From: Linnemannia elongata | Taxonomy: Eukaryota; Mortierellomycota; Mortierellomycetes; Mortierellales; Mortierellaceae | Assembly: GCA_036320915.1 (NCBI GenBank) | Contig: JAXBDG010000001.1 | Coordinates: forward strand, 1,116,001 to 1,180,000 | Reading direction: 5' to 3' | Length of the DNA: 64,000 nucleotides | Shown here: positions 47,392-58,600 of the stretch, in pieces | Numbering within the stretch: position 1 is the stretch's first letter | How the letters are laid out: each line of letters starts with the position of its first letter | The notes under the pieces: model-generated | Told to the model about the DNA's origin: nothing | The model's input: the letters and a program-made list of their open reading frames with translations, nothing else | Databases searched by the model: none | Translations under genes and position numbers: made by a program

Positions 47392-50300
47392 ATGGGGTGC
47401 CGATCCCTGTGGCGCTTTCTCAGCAAGAAGAAGCACAAACCTCCTCTCCTTTACCTTCGGTCACAACGAGATGAAGGAACATCCAACCAGTTTCGTGTCG
47501 ACGTCCAAGCATGTCTCTTCTCAACGATTCGATACGCCTATACTGCTTCTCACTCCCTGGAAGTGGCCCACTCGGTCGTCGAAAAACGCGTTAAGAAACT
47601 CGTCAAGAATCTCACGACTGCGGTGCTTTACTTTGATGGTGCCCCGGCATTGGAGAAACAACACACTCATCGGCAGCGACAAGAGCTTCGGACCAAGGCC
47701 CTGGATAACGCCAACAAGGCCCTGGATAACGCCAACAAGGCTGTCGATAACTTTGTCGAACGCGTCAACAACAACCAACGAATACGCAAGTAGCACTTCA
47801 TTACTATCAACAAAAATCTCGCAACGGCATTTCGATGTGATCCGGTGGCGAAACAATCGCTAATAGCTTATCTCAGGGAGCGAGGATGGAACGTCGTTGA
47901 GTGCCCAACTGAGGCGGACACCAAGATCGCCGAGGATTGCCATCCTGGGGATGCCGTTATATCCTCCGACAGCGACTCCCTTGTCTACAGGAACATCTCG
48001 GTTGTCTGGCGCCCAATATCAGGAGGACGATTCTTGGTGTACAACATCGACGAGGTCTTGTCAACGCTTGGTCTGAATAGGAATCAGTTGACTGTACTTG
48101 GCATAGTCTCCTACAACGATTACAACAAAAATATCTACGGTTTGGGATGCGCAACAAATTATGGAATCATCAAAGGCTTTACGGAAGAAGGTATATCAAT
48201 TACGTTATCTACATTGCTAAGAATTTACTATTTATTACGTATATTAATTCTCATATCTCTTTTCAATTAGGAATGGAGGTGCCGCCCATGGTGGAAGCGT
48301 ATCTGACTGACAGTCGCGTCGAATTCAAGAACAGGGACAAGCTAAACTTCGCCACGTCGATCCAAGTCTTTGTTGGTGGAAGGCAAACACCAGTTTCATT
48401 TACAACAAACAACAGCTTTGATGATCCGGGTATACTGACGGTAGAGAAGGTCAAGGCACGTTTTGCAGAGGCCCGTTCGATTTACAAGCAAAGAAAGAGC
48501 GAAGAGGAAATGGCCAAACAAGCGAGCAAAAGGTATAGATCAAAGTTGCAGTAGTCTTTACAGCCACCAACATGCCATACCCTACAGTTGATTCTAATAA
48601 TCATTCTTTTGAAAATAGGTCTTCTCCGGACACGTCTACGCAGAGACACAAACCGTCACAGCGCTTCAACAGATACCGGACTATCGACCGACCTCCGCCC
48701 GTGGAGCACAAGGATATCACGGATACGACAAAACGGAAGCACTCAACAGCCTTCGTTCATCGGCCCCGGTTTTCGGTCAAAGCCCGAACAAGGAAAATCA
48801 AGCATGAACCTCCGCCTGCCATGAAGCAGTATTCCTGGAAATCGTGGAAAAAGAAGCCAGAAAGTCCAGCTGTCGACGCGATCGAAGCCAAACCCAAGCC
48901 TGAAGAGTTTGCCAAGTCGCCTTCTTTCAAGTCTCCGCGTCCTCTTGGACCCATGGACAAAAATCAGATTGTCCAAGAACTCAGAAGGGAACACCCCATG
49001 GCAATGCTCCGTGTTGGAACGCTGGCTAAGAACGTCAAGAGTGCACTGAAGGACGATGTCGCCATTGCCAAGGAAGCCATTGGTTGTTTGCAGGAAGCGG
49101 TTCATGAGGCATACGAGGTGAAGAGGCGGGCACAGAGGCTTGTAGGGATGTTTGTTGAGAGGATGGGCGCCGGTGACCTCCTTCCTACTGACCGTGAGTA
49201 TCTAGATCTTCTCTGCCCAAGGATCGTACCTGAAGAGTCCAGCAAGAATGAAAACGTTGGACATGCCAACCCGGACGATGATGACGACATCAAAAACGAT
49301 CGCCAGCAACATTTCCTGCTCGCATTCTTGCGCTTCCTATACTCGGGTAACTATCCACGTGAACAAGGTGTCGGCCGATCCGTCAACGGATTCATTCAAC
49401 GGCTGAAGGGATTGGGTTTGTTCGATCGTTTACGGCAGTCTCCTTTGCGCGACAGGTCGGTTTTACGCGAGACTACGACTTTTCCGCCCACCGAACTTGT
49501 GCGATCAGTATCTTCCCACCTGACGGTCGAACTCAAGAAGATGTACAATAATGGAACGCGAGAGATACAAAAGCAGGTACGAGTAAGCCCTATTGCCTTT
49601 GAAGACATTACTTGTTTGGAACGTTCTGAAAGCAAATCTTTAACACTATGTGTCCAATATTTCTACCCCTTTTCATCATAGCTGAAGGATCAAAAGGTCA
49701 AGGACGAAGACTCCTTAAAAGGATATGACCTGGAGATTCATCAAGAGAAGACAGCTGTTGAGAACTTTCTTGAGTTTAACAGGATGAGTGGAAACACGCG
49801 CCGGATTGCCCCTATATCGTCGAGCAAGGATGGTTTTGTTTCGTTTTCGGAACGAGAGATTATCGGTTTGTTCTGGAAGAGACCCATGATCAAGGCCAAG
49901 ATTCTGGCGTTGGTAACGCCCATGTTCCCTGGCTGTCTGGCATTGAACGATGTGACGACGATTTGGCTGCGCGACCAAGAACCAGGGTTCGTGATCAAGA
50001 GCCTGCTTTGTGATGTTGCTCCTGTTGGTCTGACGAGTCGACAGAGGGGCAAAGCAGGATATCGGGCCGCGATCAAGTTGATGACTATTCCTGAAATCAA
50101 GGACCATCTCTCGACCATCCGCCAGCCAGACTTCGACCCAGGAACCTATGCCACGAAAGGATATCTTCTCCGAGGGTCTATTCGGACTAATGGCTTCAGT
50201 ATTCAGCTAGCGGCTTTCAAGCTGAAGGAACTTCAAGCCGTTCGGTACAGGAGATTTCCAGAGGATCGTCTGCCATCTCGGTTGACGACCACAGTGGGCG

Positions 50301-51596
50301 GATTGGACTATTACTTGATGGAGATTCGGAATATTGCTCGGACCAAGGAAGACGTCGTGGAGTTATGGCCAAATTGTGCGCCCGATCAGATCAAGATTTT
50401 ATCTGTGGACTTGGGTCAAGCCTACGTTGTGGGAGCCTACGCCTCATTGCCGAATTCGACATGCGATACCATCAAAGGGAACGCCTCGACCGCCATGGAT
50501 ATATCGACCGTCTCGACTCTGGCCCCTGTGACCATGCTAAGCAGCCCACCTCAGCCTCAAGTGTTCTATAACCTGTCAGTCAAACAGAAGGCCGTCTCTC
50601 AACCAACTTTCAAGTTTCGGAGATGGACGGAGGATCAAAAGAAACTTGTTCCTGTGGGCGCGGTCAAGTCGGTACAGGATATTGAGTCGGATTTGCCCCC
50701 TCTCCGAGGTCAGGATGCAAGTGTAGTGGATTATGTTGAGGAGATCCAAGTAGCGGAGGACCAATTGCAGGAATTCTACAACGGCAGCAACATGCGATAC
50801 CAGCGCCATAGTTTCGATGCCAGTCGCGCCCGTGAGGAAGAGTTCCGGACAATCGCGGATCGTCTGTTAAGTATGATTGGAGGTTCGGTCGGTGCAAAGA
50901 GAAGCGAGGACGACATGGTGGTCATTGCAATTGGGTTGGGGCAATTTGCGAGTCGGTCGGGACTATCTTCATTGCATGGAACTTTCTTTGCCTTCTTTGT
51001 GTGCCTGGTAGGTGCTTCATCATAACAGCATAGTCTTTTAGGAAAGGGCTTATTTCATTTATTAACTTGCCAAACATATCATTCTTATGTCTTTTTAGGC
51101 CCGTTCGCTTGGGTATATCGTTGTCGGAGTTAATGAATATTACTCTTCAAAGAAGTGTCCTCGCTGCCAGGCCTTTGTGGCGCAGGTTACGATCCGGAGA
51201 TTGTTCTGCAAGGCCTGTAGTATGTACTTTCACAGGGACGAGATGGCCGCGCATAACATGGCGAATGCAGTTCGCGGCCACCTTCTGGACCAACAACGAC
51301 CAGACTATTTGCACCCCATCGATGCTCAAGGCCGGTACCCTTGGAAGGAGGACCTCAGCAGCAGTGCAGATGGAGTTGGAAGCAGCACCAGCACCAGCAC
51401 CCGACCCGACACCGATGCCAAGCCCAAGTCAACTCCAACCCGACAGCCCAGGAAGCGCAAGGCCACCGACAACACGCAACCTCAATCAAGTTCAGCTCGA
51501 CAGCCCAGGAAGCGCAAGGCGATCAATACCGCACAGCCTCTAGCAAATCCCACCCGGCAGTCCAGGAAGCGCAAGGCCGTGGAGGAGGCGGACTAA
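47392..51596 (+). CDS. FEN1/XPG-like flap nuclease joined to a Fanzor (TnpB-like) RuvC nuclease; one in-frame stop
   Basis: Exons 47392-48190, 48271-48532 (or 48550), 48619-49576, 49682-51007 and 51099-51596 are phase-consistent, 1,280 codons. Residues 1-262 read as a FEN1/XPG nuclease: MGCRSLWRFL start, FRVDVQA (D37), YFDGAP (D82), CPTEADT (E174, D176), SSDSDSL (D193, D195), YNDY (D243) and a helix-hairpin-helix-like IYGLGCATNYGIIKGF. A TAG at 47791-47793 (codon 134) interrupts it in frame; no splice junction removes it without deleting conserved sequence. Residues of about 670-1170 match Fanzor: RuvC-I KILSVDLGQAY (D916), AIGLGQF, NEYYSSKKCPRC (E1128, C1135, C1138), LFCKACSMYFHRDEMAAHN (C1152, C1155, D1162). 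The canonical RuvC-II Glu is absent and E1128 is the likely substitute. The tail repeats RQ(P/S)RKRKA three times, a probable nuclear signal. Two adjacent genes, split at 48533-48618, remain possible. Confidence 0.8.
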
Positions 51597-51715
51597 GGGA
51601 GGATTGAGATTGGAACCAGCAACAGACTAGTTTTCATTTTTTGGAGTGTTGCACCCACTCTACACACTGCTGATTGAGGGCAGTAGGTGCCTCTGGGTTG
51701 CGTCCGGTGACGTAA
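51597..51715 (+). ncRNA. Candidate guide (omega) RNA region of the Fanzor element
   Basis: In TnpB and Fanzor elements the guide RNA usually overlaps the end of the nuclease gene and runs to the right element end. This 119-base stretch between the stop codon and the right inverted repeat holds small hairpins, such as GAGTG-ttgcacc-CACTC (51646-51662) and CTGC...GCAG (51667-51683). It is proposed from position alone; no homologue was compared. Confidence 0.3.
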
Positions 51716-51734
51716 TTTATGCGCCCATTGTTCC
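51716..51734 (-). repeat. Right terminal inverted repeat of the two-nuclease element
   Basis: TTTATGCGCCCATTGTTCC is the inverted partner of 47264-47282 (18 of 19, inner 14 perfect). It begins 119 bases after the stop codon of the nuclease gene and lies just beyond the CWC22 3' end. Confidence 0.7.
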
Positions 51735-51802
51735 TCTTTTAACCGCTTCTTTATTTCATTTTTATTAAAAAACTAAAAAAAAAAAAAGGTAACACGAGAG
51801 AG

Positions 51803-54555
51803 TTATGACCGGGAGCGGGTGCGACGTCTGCGGGACGATCGACGGCGGCGACGGTCCTCCTCTGAGTCTGAGGACGACGAAGACTCGCTTCCTGACGAGG
51901 AGTCTGTGTCCGAGTCTGTATCTGATCCTGACGAGGAAGAATCTGAGTCCGAGTCCGAGTCCGAGTCTGAGCTCTCGACATCCTGCTGCTGGGCCATGAT
52001 CGACTTGGGCGCATTCTACACGTTCGAAAAAAATAAAATAAAATAAAATAAAAATCATTAGTATTCTGCTCAAGAGGAGTAATACAAAGAAGTGATCCAA
52101 CAAGTCTAAAGTAGAAACATACCTTCAAATGTTCACGGAGATCAGTAGTCAGAGCACCAAGACCGATACTGGTGAAAAAGTTGATGGCGAAACGGGTGCT
52201 CTTGGGGTTGTCCTTGGGGAACAGGCCAGAGAACCACTCGGCGCAGTATGGATCCTTGACACGCTCGTTCAGCTTCTTCAATCCAAGGGACTCGACCAAA
52301 TCCTGGAACAGGATCTTGATGAAAATACGGGAACTGCTAGTCGTCTCCTCCTCGTTCAAGTGGATCACACTCAAAACATCCCAGGGCAACGCATCCGTCG
52401 ACATCAGATGACCAAAGTATTTGGCAACATTGCGCAGTGGGTTTGTCTCCAAACGATGAATCGTCTCGTAGTTGGTCGCGAAACACTCCTTGAATGCCTC
52501 CGACCAGTCCCGGTTGATTTTTGAGAATCGCTCCCCAACCAGTCCGTAAAACTTTTCGTATGTACGCTCCTGAGAACAACACTCAATCACCATGTTGCAC
52601 AGCTCAATCTAAAAATCGAGAAAAGACGAGAAGGAATGAGTTCCTGCATTGGGAGTTGAAAGCCGAGAAAAACTCAATCCACGACATTGACCATGGGATC
52701 GTATAGCTTACCTGCTGCCCTTGCTCCAGCTTGATCAACATCAACTTGTGACAACATTCCTCAAAGTTGAGAGAACTCTTGATCGTCAGATAGATGGTCT
52801 TGCGGAGGTTAACCAGGTTGGTGTTGGTCCTGTCCTGAATCTCCATCTTCTTTTGAAGGGCCTCTCTGCTCTCTTCTCCGTCTTCCTCGTCCTCGTCCGA
52901 TTCGTCTGATCCAGATTCATCTGAGTCGTCCTCCTCGCCCAAGATCTCAGCCTTGATTGCACTGTATTTTTCCTCGTTCTCCAGGTATTCAGGGTCAAAC
53001 TTGAAGACGTCTACAAAATACCAAGCGTACAGGGAGGTGGTTAATAAATGAAAATATTCCTTGCTGTACTAGCAGACATTGTTCAAAATGAAAAATAGAT
53101 ACTTACTCAGCCCCTCCATGACATCCAGGTCTTCCTCGTCAAGTTCCAGAGTGTGGGTGATCTGTTCATCATCATCGACCAGATCGAGGTCGTTTCCGAT
53201 GGGTGGGTTGTCTTTGTACTTGTCCTTGCGGATCTGGAATAGGACTTCAATCATGTACTGTGTACGTTTCTCGATTTTGCCCTCGTGAAGAATGTTACGG
53301 AGTCTCTCGAATACACCCTCATTAGCTCCTGACGCCTCCTGAGAAAGGAAAGATCCTACCTCTTTCATGAATCCGACTGCAATCTCGATAGAGTCCTCCG
53401 TGGGCTGACCGAGGAGCAAGAAGAGGACCTTCAGGGCCAAGATTTCATGAGCCACCCACTGGTTCGTCAAGTGGGCGATAAAAGTTGTGGTAGCCAAACA
53501 CGTCGCCTTGTCGTTTCGTTTGTACGCCTTCCTGAACTGAACAATGAGGCGGGTGATAAGGAGCTCTCCGATCTGGGGAAGCTTTGTGTTGATGACAGCT
53601 ACAAGAGCGGCATAGACAGGTGTGAATGGCATCGAGGCTGCCTGAGCCTTCATAATGGATTTACAGAATAGTCCACGCCCACGGACCAAGTTCTCTCCAA
53701 ATAATTCTGGAATGATAGCTTTGATGTTGGCAGCCGTCACCTATATGCGCATGCAGTTGTAAGACGATTGGTGAGTCAATGTAACGAGAACAGGATATTA
53801 CATGTAAGCACAATGTTATCCAGCGCCATACCTTGTTGATGAGACCGTTAATACTCTTCTTGAGCGCCTCCCACGCTATCCTCTGATACTCTTTTGAAGA
53901 CTTGTCTGTGATCTGCTCTTGCATCATGCGAAGACGTGCTGGTGGGATATATGCGCCTCCTGTACGAGTCAGCGTCAGGGTCTTCATCTCTTCCATCGGA
54001 TCCTGTCTTGGTCTTGGTGCTGCTGGCGCCCTCTCCTCCATCTGCCTCTCGCGCTCCCTGCGACGCTCCTGATTCACATCATAAATACCGCGAGGAGGTG
54101 GAGGCCCACGCCCACGAGGCTGATCATTCGATCTATCCCTGTTGCGGTCTCTAGAGTGATCTCTGCGACGATCTCTCGAGTCGTCCCTTCGACTTTTGTC
54201 AACGTGGTTAGTTGATGTATCGTCCCTCCTGCTTTCGCGCCTTGGCGAGCCGTCGGGCGAGTCTGCCTTTCTCTTATTGGATCTCCTTGGAGAAGGTGAG
54301 CGAGATGGTGTGCGAGAAGGAGACCGAGATCTGCTCATGGACCGACTCACTGATCTTCCACTGCTCATCGACCTACTCTTTGACCTATGTTGTGGGAGGC
54401 GCGGTTATTATACTTTTCTTTATGAATGCCTGTCATTCAACATCGCTGACAACCATGTTGCCACAAGAGACCTGGCATAAAAATTTAAGAGCGCAATGTT
54501 ACCTGGCTCGTCCTGAACTTGACTCTGGCTTAATGATGACGCTCTGGACCTCCAT
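51803..54555 (-). CDS. CWC22: Pre-mRNA-splicing factor CWC22
   Basis: Six exons, 54555-54503, 54384-53832, 53740-53107, 53010-52712, 52608-52123 and 52015-51803, give 745 residues. CWC22 is a spliceosome component that in animals also loads eIF4A3 for the exon-junction complex. Residues 1-150 are an RS-rich region ([20 protein letters not shown]). Then [13 protein letters not shown] and [20 protein letters not shown] open the MIF4G domain, which includes [32 protein letters not shown] and [18 protein letters not shown]. An acidic linker ([18 protein letters not shown]) precedes the MA3 domain ([46 protein letters not shown]). The C-terminus is Ser/Asp repeats followed by [16 protein letters not shown]. 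The ATG was placed in a 53-base first exon because its phase fits exactly and adds [11 protein letters not shown]. Identification is secure. Confidence 0.94.
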
Positions 54556-55641
54556 AGATGTTTAAAGTGTTTGATGGTTGAGGAAGTGAAGGGGCACTCT
54601 TAAGTTCTTTGGAGATCAAAAGAGTGCCCCTTCCTCAAGGAGAGGGTGACGTGAATTGCTTGGATTTAGCTTAATCAGGGAGGATATAATCAATTTCCCA
54701 ATTTAGCAAATGAATGCTTGTTGCCACCATGTTGCCAGCGCTTTGCCCTGAGAACCTACCAGACTTGTTGCACACCTTAAAGACCAAAAGATAAAGCACA
54801 ATGGCAAAGAAGAATATGGAGATGCCATTTGCGACTTCATAAGAGCCTGATCAGCAATATCGTTAGGTCTACCGGCCTCCGAACTTGCAAGTATTCAGTG
54901 ACCACCTGTTCGCTAGGCAGCGGCGCTAGGAGCGCTTTACAAGCGATCGGACACTCTTTGAGTGAAGCGCGTTGGCTCTGCTTGTCAGAGTAGTCATTAG
55001 ATAGCGCCAAACGATACTGCTATTGATAAAGTTATAAGGTGTAAAGGCAATAACCGACGCGTCGAGTTATGTTTAGCCTAGGGATTTTCCTAGACAAAGC
55101 TGTTATATAGTCGTTCGAATGGCATCTACAAGCCATGCAGTTTCCTGCCTTTTTTTTTCTGCAACAGCGGTTTTCAACTGTTCTGTATTAATGACCATGC
55201 TCGTCCCCCTTCAAATCAACTAAGTGCACTTGAGCAAAAGCTGGTCGGCGGACGACAAAGTATAAGTGGGAGATAGGACTGGTGGCTTGGTTTGATTTTC
55301 TTTTTTTCTGACTTGAGCTCAAAGTTGCTTCTTATTTCCCTCTCTCACTTCCACCCTCATCACAAACCACCCTGTCTGCATTCAACCGCACTCAACACTC
55401 CTTCATTCTCACTCACACATCCTACATATTGTTCACTTTCTTTTCTTCGCTTCAACTGACAACACTCCCCTGAAACAGCTCTACCTTCATACACATACAA
55501 CCCCTTGTAATACCCTGGTGAGTAGGCCACCTACGGTGTTCACTTTTTTTTTACGCGTCAATAGTTGAACCGTAGGAAAAACATAATAACAGTCAAAAAA
55601 GAGATCACCTTCAACTGACATTGCTCCTCTGGACTCGACCA
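54556..55641. other. Divergent promoter region between CWC22 and ISWI
   Basis: A perfect 14-bp inverted repeat lies at 54588-54633, just upstream of the CWC22 start. Upstream of ISWI a pyrimidine-rich leader (about 55320-55510) ends at CCCTG followed by a GTGAGT donor (55520), suggesting a 5'-leader intron before the ATG at 55642. A mixed-composition stretch (about 54720-55130) shows no coding frame or tRNA/snRNA hallmark that I could recognise. Confidence 0.5.
54588..54633 (-). promoter_or_regulatory. 14-bp perfect stem-loop upstream of CWC22
   Basis: GAAGGGGCACTCTT (54588-54601) and AAGAGTGCCCCTTC (54620-54633) pair perfectly across an 18-base loop. It is 33-78 bases upstream of the CWC22 ATG, so it is probably in its leader or core promoter. 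Confidence 0.6.
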
Positions 55642-58600
55642 ATGCCATTAGCATCCGATTCAAACGACAGAATGGACAGTGAAGTGGTATGTTTCCCTGC
55701 TGTTTAGTTTACAGCATGACCCATCGCCCTTCACCCTCCCATCCGGAACTGGACTGTCCTTGGTCCTTCAACTACGCTGTCACAGTCCCGCTCACATTTT
55801 GCGCTTTTTTCTTTGTTGTTGTTGTTGCGATATTCAATTAGACAATGGCCCACGTCTCTGAGGATGAGGTCATGCACAGTGTAAGTTGACCAGACAACGC
55901 TAATATTGATGTACCACTTACCGTCTGTACTTTCAGGACCCTTCGTACTCATCCATTTTCGCTTTAAATCCACATTGTTCTTCTCTTCCAGGGCGATGAG
56001 ACTTCGGCCGCCACCAAGATCACAAAGAAGGAGCAGGAGAAGATCGAAAAGGCTGAGCGCAAGGTCCAGCGAGACAACCAGCGCGATCTGATTCGGCAAC
56101 AAAAGGAGAACTTTGAGAATGATTCTGCCAAGATGGAGAAGGAGAAGGTATGGCCACATTTGCGATTTTCTAATGCTTTCTTCTCATTGAAAATCGAACC
56201 GCAAGGTTGACTAGAAGTTACTTCTCCACCACATAGCTCGTCGATACATCCAACCGCATCTCATATCTTCTTGGTCAAACAGGTACATATGTCGAAGATG
56301 GAACCAGATCGTCATTGACGCATCAAGCGCACATGTAGACCTCTATTTGATCTATTGAACTAACGAACGATGACTTTGTTGTCACAATAGAGCTGTTCAA
56401 GCATTTCATCGATCTGAAGAAGGCCAAGGATCCCGAGTTTGCAAAACTATTGCAGGAGCGTGGCACTGAGCAGAAGGAGAAAGTGAAGGGCCCCAAGGGT
56501 TCTCGCCAGGGTCGCAAGACCGAGAAGGAGGAGGATCAGGAGCTTTTGAACGACGAGGAGAACGAGAACGACGACAGCTCGTTTGTCTTTACAGAGTCGC
56601 CCGCATGTAAGGATCGTGAATCGCCAGTATGGTTACGGCATGATGTCGGCTAGCTTTATACCATTTCTAACCCCACTGCCCATATGTTTTCCCCGTCTCG
56701 ATCTGCTCCAGATGTCAAGAACGGAACTCTTCGCGACTATCAGATTCAGGGCTTGAACTGGATGATTTCACTTTATAAGAACGGCATCAACGGAATTCTC
56801 GCCGATGAGATGGTATGTCTATAGGCGTGGATCTTATCCGTCAAGGGGTATTCATATTGGCTGAGAATTGTCTCTAACACACACTTGATTTGGTTGTATT
56901 ATTTCATAGGGTTTGGGAAAGACACTTCAGACGATTTCATTCCTTGGATATCTTAAGCACGTCCAGGGCGTCAATGGACCTCATCTGGTGATCGTTCCCA
57001 AGTCAACCCTTCACAACTGGAAGAGCGAGTTCAACAAATGGCTTCCCGATGCCAACGTCTTCCTTTTGCACGCACACAAGGAGGAGCGTGTAAGTTGTTC
57101 AGCCCCCAAAAACGTCATCTCTCCTTTTTTTTCTTTTTTTTGCTGTTGGAAATGTGAATCTAATATTATGGGCAAACGCAATTTTTTATAACCTTAGGGC
57201 GAGATGATTCAATCAACACTCTTGACTCAGGACTTTGACGTTTGTTTGACTTCCTACGACATCTGTCTACTTGAAAAGACTCATCTCAAGAAGTTCGCCT
57301 GGCAGTACATTGTCATTGACGAGGCTCACCGAATTAAGAACGAAAACTCTCAGCTCTCGCAGATTATCCGTGCCTTCAACTCCAAGAACCGTCTCTTGAT
57401 CACCGGAACCCCTCTTCAGAACAACTTGCACGAACTTTGGGCGCTTCTCAACTTCTTGCTTCCCGACGTTTTCAGCTCCTCCGAGGACTTTGATTCCTGG
57501 TTCGAGAACCAGGGGGGCGACCAGGATAAGGTTGTTCAGCAGCTGCACAAGGTGCTGCGTCCTTTCTTGTTGCGTCGTATCAAGTCCGATGTCGAGAAGA
57601 GTCTGTTGCCTAAGAAGGAGATCAACCTGTACGTCGGCCTCACTCCCATGCAGCGTCAGTGGTACCAGCGTATTCTTGAGAAGGACATCGATGCAGTCAA
57701 CGGAGCAGCCGGCAACAAGCGCGAAGGAAAGACCCGACTCTTGAACATTGTGATGCAGCTGCGCAAGTGCTGCAACCATCCCTACCTGTTCGACGGCGCA
57801 GAGCCTGGCCCACCCTACACCACAGAGCAGCACATTATCGACAATGCAGGAAAGATGGTCGTGCTAGACAAGCTGTTGAAGCGCATGAAGGAGCAGGGAT
57901 CCCGCGTCTTGTTGTTCTCTCAAATGAGCCGTGTCCTGGACATTCTCGAGGATTACTGCGTTTTCCGTGGATACGGTACGTTTCTTTCTCGAATTGGTAT
58001 TTTTGTGCCAATTACACCGAATAAGACTTCGAATATCTCACTCTTGACTTTATTTACTGCATCAACTATAGAATACTGCCGCATTGATGGTCAAACTAAC
58101 CACGAGGACAGAGTGACGGCAATCGACGAATACAACAAGCCCGACAGCTCCAAATTCATCTTCCTGTTGACAACCAGAGCTGGAGGACTCGGAATCAATT
58201 TGGTCACAGCCGATATTGTTATCCTCTACGACAGTGACTGGAACCCCCAGGTCGATCTTCAGGCTCAGGATCGTGCCCATCGTATCGGACAGAAGAAGCA
58301 GGTCTACGTTTTTAGATTTGTAACAGAGGTAAGAGGTCATTTGCAACTTGAGCATAGGACGCACACATCTAAATGACATAGGATCAAAAGACTGCGAACT
58401 AACTTAATTTGTATATCTTTGCTTTAGAACGGAATCGAGGAGAAGGTGTTGGAACGTGCGGCACAAAAGCTTCGTCTGGACCAACTTGTCATCCAGCAGG
58501 GACGCATGGCTCAGCAACAAAAGGTGGCAAACAAGGATGAGCTCTTGACCATGATTCAACACGGTGCGTCAGATGTCTTCAAGGGAACTTCCGACAATTT

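Larger units (their letters stand above)
47264..51734 (+). mobile_element. Candidate Fanzor-carrying element with short inverted repeats
   Basis: A 4.47-kb interval bounded by a 19-bp imperfect inverted repeat encloses a single plus-strand gene joining a FEN1/XPG-like nuclease to a Fanzor (eukaryotic TnpB) nuclease. The coding region starts 109 bases inside the left repeat and ends 119 bases before the right one. It sits between two conserved minus-strand housekeeping genes: the left repeat is in the m-AAA protease upstream region, and the right repeat is 68 bases past the CWC22 stop. No transposase of another class and no target-site duplication is seen. Fanzor genes are known to ride on several eukaryotic transposon types; the boundaries here are an inference. 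Confidence 0.6.

Noticed and set aside
47790..47876. An 87-nt GT-AG intron that would remove the in-frame TAG
   Set aside because: It restores the frame but deletes the AKQSLIAYLR helix that aligns with FEN1, and its GTAGCA donor is weak. Kept only as a possibility.
51706..51715. CRE-like TGACGTAA next to the right inverted repeat, with TACGTCA also near the left one
   Set aside because: Short motifs at unequal distances from the two ends; not part of the inverted repeat and likely chance.
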